Shown here piece after piece: positions 23,801 to 34,887 of a DNA stretch of 64,000 nt (its first letter is position 1; every line of letters starts with the position of its first letter). Below the pieces are notes generated by a model. The model had not been told where the DNA came from and searched no databases. It saw only the letters and a list, made by a program, of their open reading frames with translations. This DNA comes from Spizellomyces punctatus DAOM BR117 (lineage: Eukaryota > Chytridiomycota > Chytridiomycetes > Spizellomycetales > Spizellomycetaceae): NCBI RefSeq assembly GCF_000182565.1, contig NW_015971546.1:1-64000 (forward strand), written 5' to 3'. The position numbers and the translations under genes were made by a program.

Positions 23801-26800
23801 GACTACATCCGCATCTACCGGTGGTGTTTTTGTGCCCCAGATGGGAGATTGGACGGCAAAGAAATCTGGTGAACAGAAAGCGGAGTCTTCAGCCAAAAAT
23901 GTTTCTAAACAAGTGCATTTTGCGACTCCACCTCAATCGACGGCCGTCTCAAAAACAGTGGAATTGCTCGACAGTGATAAGATAGAGGTTTGTAGGAGAA
24001 TCATATTGTGGACTCCTTCAACGGATAATTGAGCAAATCTCGCTGTAGATTGTCCATAAAAAGTTTGAGGATCTATACAAATCCTTCTCCGCGGAAATGG
24101 AAACTGTAAGTCTCCATGCCTGAGACATGACCGCGAGCAACCTAGTTAACCACTCTTGTAGTTTCGAAAAGCCCTTCAATCCAGCGGACAAGCTGTTAAA
24201 ACGGCTTCGCAGAGCGCACCAGACGTGGATTTGAGCGATCCAGCAAATTGGACTATGGCGGATCTTCCCACGCTTTTGACTGACACCCATACGATAATGA
24301 AGCGGATCGAAGTCCTAAGATCCGAGGTGGAAGCTGCACACAAGAAGGAAACGACCCTTGCCGATGGCATTCCTTATGGTATGGGTCATTCATGATTTCT
24401 CCTGCACGATTTTCGTATATCCTCATGTTCCCTGACAGACGAGGCCCTCGCAAACGAGTGTCAAAGGTTGATTGATATGTTTAATGAGCAAGGCGGTCCG
24501 GACGTTATTCATGATGCGCCGCTGGGACTGGAGGATCAGGAATTGAAGGAAAAGCTTTGGAATCGGAAAAGGGTATGTACGAGGTGTTATGTATCCCCTT
24601 CGAAGGTTTTCACTGATAACGTTCCCCAGGCGGTGGACAGGACTTTGCAGCAGATTACAAATCGGTTGGAGAGATTGAAGATTAAAGATAAACGCCAGGC
24701 TTCCACGCAGGAGATAAAGTGAGTGTCGCCTGAATCGTGAGCAGCGATCCGAAGACTTTTGCTTGATGTCGGTTCTAATGAATTTGCAGGGGTTATGACT
24801 GGGCAACCATTTGCCAGACCACACACCGCGTCACCGAATCGACCATTTCAACAGCGCACGTATTGGAGCATCTAGAACAATCACTCGCACCACTCATGTC
24901 AAAACTCGCTCTGACACCCGCACGCAAGTCCATACCAAAACCTGTCACTCCACGCAAAGGCCGCGCGTTCGGACTGTATGACTCTGACTCGGACAGCGAA
25001 GAAAACGAGAAGGAAATCATCGTCCACGTTCCTGCTACCGTTTTTCGTAGGACGCGTTTCCATAGAATATTCAAAGATGTGCTACAATCATCTACCTCCC
25101 AACTTCATATCAACCGTCGAGCCTTCCATGATGAAAAAGAACGCCGCATGAAGGATCCGGAGGCCGTCGAGAAAGCACGTGCAGCCATGGTATCCCCGCC
25201 AAAGGAGAACGAGCCGACGGCCCCGCCACAAAAGTTTTGGGATATCATTCAGAAAATTAATATGGAGATGGACTTTAAGGAGGAAGAATCAGCATCTCCA
25301 GAGGTGGAAGAACCGGACGAAAAAGGAACTGTTTCTTTGAAGTTGGAAGAGGCTGAGGATGAAGAGTCAGTCGATGTTGCAGAGGAAGTCGAAGATGTAG
25401 ACCAATCGCCCGTCCCTCAAGAGTCGAGCCCGATGTTTGGGCAACCATCAATTGTGAGCAGACCAAAGCCAGAAACAAAGCTAAACCAACCTGCCTCCCT
25501 TTTTTCCATCAAGCCTACCACTGCTGGACCTTCCTTTGGGTTCACTTTTCCAGGTGGTAGAGCAAAGGAGCAGACCCCTTCAGATACAGCGGAATCCTCA
25601 GGCGAGAGCCTCGCAGAACCTGCTTTTGCTGTCGAAACTGAGGAGATTGCCAGCGAGGACGACGATGGTGTGTTGCAGGGTGAAGAAAACGAAGAGGATG
25701 CGGCCGCGGACGAAGAAGACCAAAATGTGGGCGACCGACAGCCCAAAGTCAAGGATGAGATACCTCTCTTCAAGTCCTTTTCCATATTAGCAGAACCTCC
25801 AAGACCGAAGGTTGAAGTTGCGGAACCGCAAGTATCAAAACGCGCAAGGGAAGAACCGCTCTCGTCGACACCAGAACCGGAATTGAAGGATCAAAGACTT
25901 TTGTTCGGTGGTCTACAGAAGCCCGTCGTGCCCGTAACGAAAGCTGCATTTCCAAGTCCTGTGCTGGACCAAACTGAGGCGAATATCGGCTCGACAAAGC
26001 CGCACCAGTCCCTGTTTGGATCTGCAAAAACGACATTTGCGCCCGTAACTGAGCCTGTGGAAGAAACACCTACACCTGCTCCGGCTGAAGCGCACGAACG
26101 GCGAGCCGTGACACCAAATCCCGAAGGACAGGAAAAGAAACCTTTATTTGGGTTCCTAAATGCACCTGGAACTGGACTTGAATCTGCTGGACAAAATCCG
26201 GCAACGGAGCGCGGAGAACAAGCAGAAGATCAAGGGAATGAATCTCAATTGCAGCCGGAGGATCAGACTGAGATAGAAGAAGCTGCTGAACAAGTGGGTG
26301 AAGAAGAACCGAAGGCAGCCGTCACCGAGGCGGAGGTACTCGATCAACAGCAGGAACAAGTGGTCGATACGGAGCAGTCTACAGAAGAGCAGCCTACAGA
26401 AGGGCCTGCAAAAGAACCTACAGAAGTGCCTGTAGAGGAAACACCACAGGAACCTCCTTCAAAACAGCCCACAGAGGAGGCAATCGATAAAGTTGCAAAG
26501 AGCGGTGCAGCTGAACCAGCAATCAAAGTATCCACAGAAGTGCCAGCGGCCACTGCCAGCCCACAGACGAGTCAGGCTGAACCAGCAGCAGACACAGGAA
26601 CCCCTGCGGAAGAAGATGGCATGGAAGTTGAAGATGGTCAGTTGGCTGATGCCTTTGGGTCTGGGTTTGGGTCTTTGGGCGGAGCTGCCAGTGAGAAAGG
26701 TGACCAAAGGAAATCCTATATTGCATTAGGAGTTTTTGATATTAATATGATGTATCTTAGCAGCCAGTGGGTTCGGTGCATTCGGCGGACTCGGACAGTC

Positions 26801-27992
26801 GACCACTTCTCAGAAGGCTACTACGGCCAGCTCGTTCGGAGCGGGGACAGCCGGTCAAACGGGTGCATTTGGAGGAGGTTTCGGAACTGCCACAACCGCC
26901 GCACCTGCGTTCGGAACAGGAACAACCAGTCAACCTAGCGCATTTGGAGGAGGGTTCGGAACTGCTACAACTGCAGCACCCGCTTTTGGAACAGGAGCAG
27001 CCAGTCAACCCACTGCATTTGGCTCGACTGCGACCACGACGCCTAGCGCTTTCGGAGGGGGAGGCTTTGGAGTTGTCACAACAACAGCGCCGAGTGCTTT
27101 CGGAGCAGGCAGCGCAACGACGTCTGCTCCGTTCGGAACAGGGTCTGGAACAGGTGCTTTCGGAGCCAATACAACATCCACCGGCGGCTTTGGAACCGGA
27201 GCTTTCGGCTCATCGCAAGGATTTGGACAAACCTCTGCATGGGGAACAGCGAATAGTACGGCTGCTCCCGCTTTTGGGCAAAGTACGACTACAAGTAATA
27301 AGCCTGATGAGAGTGCCAGAGCAGCGTTTGGTGGCTACTTTCACGGAATCGGACAGAGGTCTGATTTTGGCGAGATTACTCGGAATCAGTCAGCCATGTT
27401 GGCCAGCTTACAGCAACAATCAGGGTAAGTTTTTCCAAGTGTTCTTTTTTCGGCATTGTTGAAAGTTTCACTGACTTTTTGTTTTTTGGAAAAGGAGTGG
27501 ATTTTCTTCTTATGCGAGTCGGCCGTCTGGGTTTGCTGCTTTTGCTCAGCAACCCCAACAACAACAGTCTGGTTTCGGGCAGCCAAGGTAGGCAATTCGT
27601 TTGCATTTATATTGATGATGGACACGCTGTTGACATTATTTTCTTTTGCAGTTCTGGCTTTGGTGGTGGCTTTACACAGGCAGCCCCAACTGATGAGGCC
27701 GCGTCCATATTTGGATCACAACCTTCCTCTGGTGGATTTGGATCAGGCGGTGGACCACCTGCTTTTGGACAAGCACCTCAGACAAATGAAGCGGCCGCCT
27801 TGTTTGGTGGAGGGCAGCCTCAGCAGCCTGCTAGTGGGTTTGGAAGCTTTGGGCAGCAAACACAAGAGGCCGCGTCATTATTTGGTTCGGCGCCGTCTGG
27901 TGGTGGGTTTGGAAGGTATGTTACTGTTCAGTGCATAGTTTTCAGCCGTCTCTATGCTGACATTCCTTGGTCTACAAAGCTTTGGCAGATAA
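20848..27992 (+). CDS. Nup159/Nup214-like nucleoporin with two FG domains
   Basis: A many-exon gene (first exon 20848-20907, next 21120 on) of about 2,000 residues. The first third is the seven-bladed propeller typical of Nup159/Nup214: SLLAVSSRYGYAVFGTTKGYTFV, then CWSQKGKQLACGLKDGSVVQVAPEG. In yeast this propeller binds the helicase Dbp5 on the cytoplasmic side of the pore to drive mRNA export. An FG region follows at 22840-23660 (repeated GFGFPSAS). A helical region at 24046-25100 (KKFEDLYKSFSAEME, RTLQQITNRLERLK) is probably coiled coil. A long acidic Glu/Pro/Gln-rich stretch extends to about 26640. A second FG/GLFG-like region at 26640-27992 follows (GGFGTATTAAPAFGTG twice, later EAASIFG, EAAALFG, EAASLFG) and ends FGSFGR. 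The 329-codon open frame on the other strand at 22907-23896 is a by-product of the repeats. Confidence 0.88.
26865..27010 (+). repeat. Two 71-base near-identical FG units, period 75
   Basis: 26865-26935 and 26940-27010 both encode AFGGGFGTATTAAPAFGTG followed by SQP. They differ at about nine mostly synonymous or conservative positions, so this is a recent duplication inside the nucleoporin FG domain. Confidence 0.7.
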
Positions 27993-28198
27993 AAGTTTCA
28001 AACAAGACTAGTTGTTGAAGAGTCAGTGCAAGACATGGGGGAGCTGTGTACATATAATATATTTTACTATTTGGCTCGACGATCATTCGTGATAGCACCC
28101 ATCCCCGCTGCGCCTGGTTGCTGTAAACTTGGCAGTTCCGGTCATCTCATCCTTGATTCCATTACCGCTACACACTTGAGCACCTATCCTTGTCGTGT

Positions 28199-28876
28199 TT
28201 ACGCCGGCAGCCTCTTACTGTGCGTTATGCGGAACCTTCGCTGTTTCTTTAACCAAGAGCGGTAATCCGCCACGGAATTGATCTTTTCTCCGTAATAGTC
28301 TGGCATTCCCGACTGTGATCCGGGAATAGGTACCACCGAGGCAATTTCCTTGGGACGGTGTCGTTGAATCCGATGAAAGAATTCGCGATCGCGCAAGTCT
28401 AGCGCTTTGAGGGTTTCTCTGAAGTGGTTGAAACGAGACATTAGACGCAAATCAACCATCGCACCAAAAACACAAAATCAAAAGGTCCATTACCGTTTCT
28501 TTAACAACCTCCACAATTGCCCAGCCCCAACAATCCCCGTAAAACTCGCCAACCCAGCAACAGCCATAGCCCCCAAAACATAAACCAACGTCGGATCCTG
28601 CATCCCCAAAATCTGCTGTGTAGGATCAAATTCCGCTACAGTACCAAAGTAATAAGCGCCACCCAAGAACCCGCCCGTCCCTCCTGTTATCGCTCCAGCG
28701 CGTTCCCAGTTTTTGCGGGACTTGCGGAGGGAAAAGTATTCTCGCCAGGGTATTGTTGGTTGTGCATGTGTTGGGTTTGATGATGATGATGCGAGGCGGG
28801 TTGTGTGGGGGTTCATGCGGAGGATGGTTGTACGGTGGATGGTAGATAGATGGTATGTTGAGCGTAGGCCGAGCAT
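28199..28876 (-). CDS. PAM17: Pam17, subunit of the mitochondrial presequence translocase motor
   Basis: Two exons on the minus strand, with donor near 28496 and acceptor at CTTCAG near 28425. The N-terminus is rich in Arg, Ser and Thr without acidic residues, a mitochondrial targeting sequence. The core matches Pam17: PWREYFSLRKSRKNWERAGAI, two membrane segments (GGTGGFLGGAYYFG and YVLGAMAVAGLASFTGIVGAG) and LWRLLKKRETLKALDLRDREFFHRI. It ends with the family's PDYYGEKINSVADYRSWLKKQRRF. The protein sits in the inner membrane and organises the Tim44/Pam16-Pam18 motor that pulls precursors into the matrix. It converges on the nucleoporin gene, with 206 bases between the two stops. Confidence 0.93.
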
Positions 28877-29438
28877 GGTGGATCTAATGTAAACGATGAA
28901 AGTTGGTCAAGATGAGAGAGCGAGTTCTCTGAACAAGTTTGAAATTTAACCCGTTGTTGCCATGACTGCGCATTAAAGGCCAATGAGTCATCATCAACTT
29001 GTCCAAAGGCGATTTTGACTTTCAAGGCTTTTCATGTTTAGATTGTCGTTAACCTTCGTTTGGTTTTAGTTGGATTATCAGGAAGTAAGTTGGTTAATCG
29101 CTCTTGCAAACAAGACTAGGTGCAAATCAGAGGACTGTGCGGAAAGATAGCTTTTGGCGAATGACAGCCACGACAACCATGCAGATATGTCGCTCCAATA
29201 AAAAAGTATCGCAAAAAAACAAGAAAGTTCAAGATTCAACATACTCTACCCCAATTCTAATTTCTATTTCGTTATAAACAAAAAATATTCGAGTTTTCCT
29301 TTCACACATAGAATTCAAACGACACCACCACTATTTATCCAGTTCTCAACTACCACCACCAAAGGTTCATAGTATCTACCACACATTTTGTTTGATGAAC
29401 CAGCATCTAGGTAAAAACGCTCTACGAACAACGTTTAT
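28877..29438. other. Intergenic region
   Basis: Promoter side of PAM17 and 3' side of the chitin deacetylase. AT-rich from about 29200; no gene or repeat seen. Confidence 0.4.
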
Positions 29439-31021
29439 CTAAAACAAGGCGACAGATGCCAACACACCGGCAACAACGGTTGCAAGGCCAACACTGACAG
29501 ACTTTGCACTGCTGAAGACGGGAGAGCCAGTTGTCGAAGGCTTCTTGTCATCCTTCTTGCCACCGCTGTTGCTGGGGGTGCCCGTGGGTTCCACATAGAC
29601 GGTGCTGGTGGCACGGATGGGGATTTTCTCATCGTCGCATGGGGATTCGGTGGCCACTGAGCCGGGGGCAGACTTGCCGGGATTGCCGGCGGGAGTTCCA
29701 GTGGTAGATGGCGTTGCGGTTTTGTTGTTGTCACCAGCAGGGGTTGTGACGGTACCGCCGGGAACAGGGACGGTGTTACCGGTGGGTGGGTTTTGGTTTG
29801 CACCAACAGGGCCTGACCTGTAAGGAGCAGCGTTCAAACATTGGCCGATAGGCTGAGGCTTGACTTGAAGGTTGGCACCGGCAGCCTTGATCTCCTTGAG
29901 AATCGTAACACCAACTTCTGACACAAAGGCATTGACGTCGTGCTCAAGGGAGATGAAACCTTTCTGGGGTTTGAACCAAGAGTCTTTGACACTCTTGACG
30001 ATCTTGTCGCGGACGGCCGCTCCAGTGGGACCGGCAGCGTCGTGAGTGTCACGGTCAGGCTCCCGAGTCCACATAATGTTCTGGTCTGCAATTCCGGACA
30101 AGAACAAGCATTAGAATCATGTTTTCATTGCGTTATATACGCATAACGGTCACACAACTTACATCCAAGAGCGGTGGCGATAGCCCGTACACGGTCATCC
30201 ACATCACCGTAAGGAGGGCGGTAGAAAGCAGGGACCTTGCCAACGGCTTCGAAAATAGCGGCTTCCGTGTACTTTAACTCGGCAACAATTTGTTCGTTGG
30301 TGAGAGACGTCAGAGGGTGGTGAGTCCAGGTGTGGATCGCAACCTCGTGACCATCGGCAATGGTGGCCTTGACCTCCTCAGGCAAACCCTTTGTTGGCGC
30401 ACCCTTGAGGAAGAATGTGGCCTTTAGGTTGGCAGCCTTGAGGGCGTCACGGACATCCTTGGAGACCACTAGAGAGGAAAAAGGGACGTGGTCATGTCAG
30501 AAACTGGGGAACCAAATCCCAACAATGAGTGATTCATTTGAACACTTACTGCCACCAGGAGAGTTTTCTTTAGTGGTTGGTCCATCATCGTAGGTAAGAC
30601 CCCACTGGTTGTCACCAGGGCAAGCAACGACATCTCCGGGGCGGGTAGCTAGCGTTGCGGGCCAGTAGGCACGCTTTACGGGGTCATCATTGTACTTTGG
30701 CGCTTCGGGAGTGTTTGGTTGGTAAGTCGAGGGCTTGATGGCGAGAACGTCAGCGGGGACGACAGCCTTGACGTAGGCAATAGCTTCCTGGACGAGAGGA
30801 GCTTTGATGAATTCTTCAGAGATGACCTTGGTATCGTCGTATGGTGGATAGGCTACATGTGTGTGTGGATACCATGTAAGTGACAAAAACCACCCAAAAT
30901 CTTTCTAAAATGTTTTTTGCAACGTACCGGCTGGCACCTGAGGAGGGAAGGATGGAGGCTTTTGAGCATTAGCTCCAAGAAGCGTCACAAGGGCAGTGAT
31001 GGCAGCAAACTTGGCGTGCAT
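29439..31021 (-). CDS. Chitin deacetylase, GPI-anchored (carbohydrate esterase family 4)
   Basis: Minus strand, about five exons. It starts with a signal peptide (MHAKFAAITALVTLLGANA). The NodB homology domain shows TYDDGP (metal-binding Asp pair), then HTWTHH (two metal His), RPPYGDVDDRV, an MWTREPDRDTHD segment and GFISLEHD. After Cys-containing QCLNAAPYR the C-terminal third is low-complexity Thr/Pro/Gly, and the protein closes with a hydrophobic tail (VGLATVVAGVLASVALF). This is the usual layout of a GPI-anchored fungal chitin deacetylase, which converts chitin to chitosan at the wall. All expected metal ligands are visible, so it is probably active. The start at 31021 lies about 100 bases after a TATA match. 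Confidence 0.93.
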
Positions 31022-31118
31022 GGCAGGTTTGTCTAATGTGAACGGGATATGGGGAAAGGAGAATGGGGAAGGATGCGGCAAAGGAAGTCCTCGAGGAGGG
31101 CGAACTTTGTGTCCTTTT

Positions 31119-31127
31119 TATTATAAA
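31119..31127 (-). promoter_or_regulatory. TATA box of the chitin deacetylase gene
   Basis: On the minus strand the sequence TTTATAATAA lies about 100 bases upstream of the ATG at 31021. A G-run of about 15 bases follows on the plus strand near 31142. Confidence 0.45.
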
Positions 31128-32118
31128 ATCGGGGTGCTGACGGGGGGAGGGGGGGGGCGAGGGAGGCCGCTAGCCAAAGTTGGGTTGCCAACAAACTCAA
31201 AACAAGCTTTCCTTTTGGCACACTAAAAGTGTGAAGTGTGACGGAAAAAACGCGCGACTAAGCTCTTGTTCAAAACCACTTGGAAGTGTGAGATTTAATT
31301 GAAACTGAGTTTAGATGAGGGGGGGAAGAGGGGAATAGAAAAACTCCAAACGGAGAATATGAAGATGTTGTGTAAAAGTGTTCCAAGTTCCAAAAGGTGA
31401 ATGATCACTGTTCACTGTTGAATTTGTTTGCCTTTTCGTTGGGATGACCATCGAATTTAGTTTATTCATCAAAACAGAGACTTTTTTTTTGACATGGTTC
31501 TTGTGTTTGTTGTGCAGATCAGCTCAGCTCACTAGTATTCTGCTAGTAAAAGTGAGAAATTTGGTAAGTCGTAAACACTTTTTGAACAAAATGCGTCCGC
31601 TCTTTTCTTTATTTCCATTTCAGGCAATTTCACTGCTTGCAAGTTCCACTTCTCACTCCGAGAGACTCGGTGCGTGCAAAAAGAAACCAAATGACGAGAC
31701 TTGCATCAAATACTTTTGTTAAGGTTCAAGGCCCAACCTTTCAAAGAATGGCTGTCAGAGACAAGCAACAACTTGGCAGATTCAAGTGTGGCAGTGAGCA
31801 AGGTCCCACAGTAGTGCCGTTAGTTGGTCAAAAACCCTCAGTTTTGAGCAAATTCCACAACGGTCAATCACAAAGGTTTGTTATCCTTTAAGTAGTTCAA
31901 GATCATTGCATTCCATCATGATACAAAAGAGCACTTTATCCAAGTAGTCAAGAACGGCAAGTGTGATTTTGCATCCATGATAAACAAAGAACACTTTATG
32001 AAGAAATCATATGACACCACGTGTTGCTTGAACAAGAAGTCGCTTTCCCCCATTTCTTTTGCCTGCACACTCCATTGCAATTGCTACTATTAACGTTCAC
32101 GCAACAGAGGGTTCACTT
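31128..32118. other. Intergenic region
   Basis: About 1 kb with only short open frames and no recognisable protein, RNA or repeat. It ends in the TATA box of the small gene below. Confidence 0.4.
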
Positions 32119-32125
32119 TATAAAT
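32119..32125 (+). promoter_or_regulatory. TATA box of a small unknown gene
   Basis: TATAAAT lies 37 bases before the ATG at 32162. Confidence 0.4.
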
Positions 32126-32161
32126 TTTCCTATACTCCAAATAAATAGGAAAAGAAAGGCA

Positions 32162-32562
32162 ATGAATTCCTTCAAAGGCACCTTCAATTTCAAAAACTCC
32201 ACACTATGGCAAACCCGCCTAGACGAAAATATAACACTCCGTATAGAACCCTTCGACAAAGCCATAGCCAGACTCTACTTTGTTGAAATGGCCATGCAGA
32301 GATTGCCATTCCCCACGGTTTTGCTGTCCATAATCTGACGTTGAATAGTCCCGAGCAGCCGTTCACTGGCACCTCCCAGTGTTTTGTTCTTTGCTGGTCG
32401 GATAACTATAGACTAACCTATAACGGAGTGGAGGTTTTGTTGCTTGAGAGTCAGAGGCAGTGGTCGGTTCGTGGGCATCCAACAAGGTACGTGGTTGAAA
32501 ATGGTGGTGTGATTAGAACTTTGGATTCGTTATTGATTTGGTTATCCCCTGCAGACAAGTAG
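32162..32562 (+). pseudogene. Small unknown gene with a frame break at a C-run
   Basis: The frame from ATG 32162 gives MNSFKGTFNFKNSTLWQTR... through LYFVEMAMQRLPF, then goes out of frame. A coding-like stretch resumes in another frame with HGFAVHNLTLNSPEQPF and runs to a stop at 32562 (LIWLSPADK). The two parts join naturally at the four-C run near 32311-32314 if one base has been lost, giving about 133 residues. I recognise no family. It may be a real pseudogene, a sequencing error in a homopolymer, or two unrelated frames; the TATA box upstream favours a real gene. Confidence 0.4.
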
Positions 32563-32746
32563 AGAATATGGAACTCCTGTAATGATGCTAATTGAATGTT
32601 TGGATAAACCCATCTACGTGCCTGTTCGGCCATCTCTGAAGAACCCAGCAGTGTCCAAAAGCTATGACTTTCGAGCACAAGCTGCGATCCGTTCACAAGG
32701 GTTGCCAAAAGTTGAAAAATGAAAAATAATGCAGCACATACGAAAG

Positions 32747-32820
32747 CGACCACGACGGGACTCGAACCCGCAACCTTTGGATCCGAAGTCCAATACGCTA
32801 GTCCATTGCGCCACGCGGCC
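32747..32820 (-). tRNA. tRNA-Arg (anticodon TCG), second copy
   Basis: All 74 bases are identical to the tRNA at 12278-12351, in reverse orientation. The flanking sequences are unrelated, so only the tRNA itself is shared. A T-rich stretch follows on its own strand near 32720-32735. Confidence 0.96.
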
Positions 32821-34017
32821 GTATTCTAAACCATAGTGGTCAGTTTTTGATATAGGCTCGTTCAAATTCTGGACGGCTTGGGTGCGGTCACCGTTTGTTG
32901 CCTTCCGTCATAGTTACAGTTGTGTTTGCGTAGTATAGGGGCCATTTTGACGAATGGGTTATCCCGTACAGCAACTATTCACGCCATTTTCTAGGGCAAA
33001 TAACCAAGTGGGGCTGTATAGCATCCGCTCGGCCATACAGTGGATATATCATTCCGTTATATTTATTTCCAGGAAATATTGGGGATGTCATGAATTTAGG
33101 GTCGGGGACAGCGCATTGAAAGGTAGCGTCTTTGATTGTTCACTGATTTGTTTCATTCGCAATTGAGTTTCGATTGGGCTCGAGTAGTACCTTGGGGGGA
33201 GAGTGTCGGAATAATCATATATGCCCAAAAGGTTTTTAACATCCTAGAGATGTGACCATGAACATCTTTTGTAGTCGTCGCATTGCCCCAATACTTTGAT
33301 CCATACGATCAAAACACCTTACGGTTCATGCATTTAGAACGAGCTTGACAGGGATCTATCAGCATTGCGTGGAAGAATAGCCCCACATGTCCTTTAACAA
33401 TAGCCTCTCAAGACGATAATTCCATCCATGAACAAACAGTGCGGACCAAACACTCTTCCTATCTTCCCTACCAGGAACATTCGTGAAAAAAAGTGAATCA
33501 AAAGCGGGCGTCCTAAAAGATTCGAGTCGTATAGATGGGACATGCATTGTTTACAGTCGTATTTCTTTCCAAAAGATTTGTACTCTACTGAAGTTCAAAG
33601 TGGCTAGATACGTCTTGGTTTTTCTCTCATGCATAGAATGTGCAATACGCAATGTTCCATCACATTTAATATTTGCATGGGCTGCGTTAAACACCGGGGA
33701 GAGTTTACACACGATACCAAAAGTTCATCACCCAAGACGCATATCCACTATTCCATCCCTCCGTGAGAATTAACCAAAGAGTTTGTGCCCACTGCAGGGG
33801 TCTTTCTATCCTTGAGAGTGCCGAGTTGCGCTATCAGGCTGGGCAAATGTTTCTCTCCACAAGTATGGAAAGTTCATCCTCGTCAGTTCCTTTTGCGTTG
33901 CTTTTGTGGAGAGAGTATAAGGGATACAGACCGTACGTTTTTTTTCGCACAACATGTAATGAAATGGGCATTTAAAAACCGAGTCGATTCCTACCACCCC
34001 ATGCAAATAATTCAATA
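32821..34017. other. Sparse region without a supported gene
   Basis: Several open frames of 60-95 codons occur on both strands (for example 33359-33547 minus and 33483-33773 plus). None has a recognisable domain, promoter or splice structure. Confidence 0.35.
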
Positions 34018-34799
34018 ATGGATTCAACGACAAGGAAAGAATTTACAACTCTGGAAAGAATTTACAACTCTGAGACTCATCGAGCAGAACCGATGGTGGT
34101 GGGCCGTGTTTGGATTAGTATTGGTCCAAATGGTACGTAAAATGAACATTCACGATTTTTTGTTAAAGTGATAACTTTCCGTTTTCTTTCATAGGTATGC
34201 GCAGGTGCTCAAGTGGGTCTTGTCGCCATACACGCCCAATACAGTCCCTCACACATCTGGTAAGATCCAAGTACCGCAAACAGAACACAAGAAAAATAAA
34301 ACGAGAGTTTTACTAAACAAAACACTTCCACAGCACACTCTATATAACAAATTACCACCCCACACCGACTTTCTACGTCTTTTCCGTACATTCCTCTGCA
34401 TGTCTCGCCACAATCTGTTTATCCACCACAACATTCATAGTCCTCGTGGCACATCTTATCGCCAGGGGCTTGCACACGAAATACTCAAACAACGCAACAA
34501 CGTATGCAATAAGGGCAACAGCACTCATCGCACCGGTCCTCTTACTCGTAGCAACAGTGGAGATCTGGAAGGGGATTCAAGCGACTTGTACAGAATTTAG
34601 GTTGCGGGATGTATCTTGTCAAGAGGTTTTTGCGGATGGGTTTTATGTGAATGGGGATTTGACGAGGGTTTATTATGTCCGTTTACGGGGGATTTATGGT
34701 GGAGTTTGGGTTGGGGTTGTTGGGAGTTTGGTTGGGGTTGGGTTGGTTGGGATGGTTGGGTATGAGGGGTGGGTTGGGAGGAGGGTGAGGTGGTGGTGA
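34018..34799 (+). pseudogene. Four-membrane-segment protein gene, frameshifted by a 19-base duplication
   Basis: ATG at 34018 opens MDSTTRKEFTTL, after which a 19-base tandem duplication (34034-34052, 34053-34071) shifts the frame. In the shifted frame the gene continues normally: RLIEQNRWWWAVFGLVLVQ, intron (GTACGT at 34133 to CATAG at 34195), VCAGAQVGLVAIHA, a second intron (GTAAGATCC near 34260 to CACAG near 34334), then SACLATICLSTTTFIVLVAHLIA, a TALIAPVLLLVATVEIW segment, a Cys-containing loop, and a Gly/Val-rich last segment ending RRVRWW. This makes four predicted membrane segments, tetraspan in style; I cannot assign a family. The upstream part of the continuing frame has no ATG after its stop at 34016, so the shift should abolish normal translation unless an unseen upstream exon supplies the start. 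Confidence 0.55.
34034..34071 (+). repeat. Perfect 19-base tandem duplication
   Basis: GGAAAGAATTTACAACTCT occurs twice head to tail. Because 19 is not a multiple of three, one copy shifts the reading frame of the surrounding gene by one. Confidence 0.9.
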
Positions 34800-34887
34800 A
34801 ACGTCTGCAAGTCGTTTAGGGGGCAACTATAGTTTCTTTCATGTTGTATACGATAAAAACAATAGCAGTTCAGTACGACTCGTATGC

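Noticed and set aside
22907..23896. A 329-codon open frame on the minus strand
   Set aside because: It is antisense to the FG-repeat part of the nucleoporin; its Ala/Gly/Asp/Pro-rich repeats mirror the repeat codons.
33359..33547. Minus-strand 62-codon frame
   Set aside because: Looks protein-like in composition but has no family match, start context or neighbours to support it.
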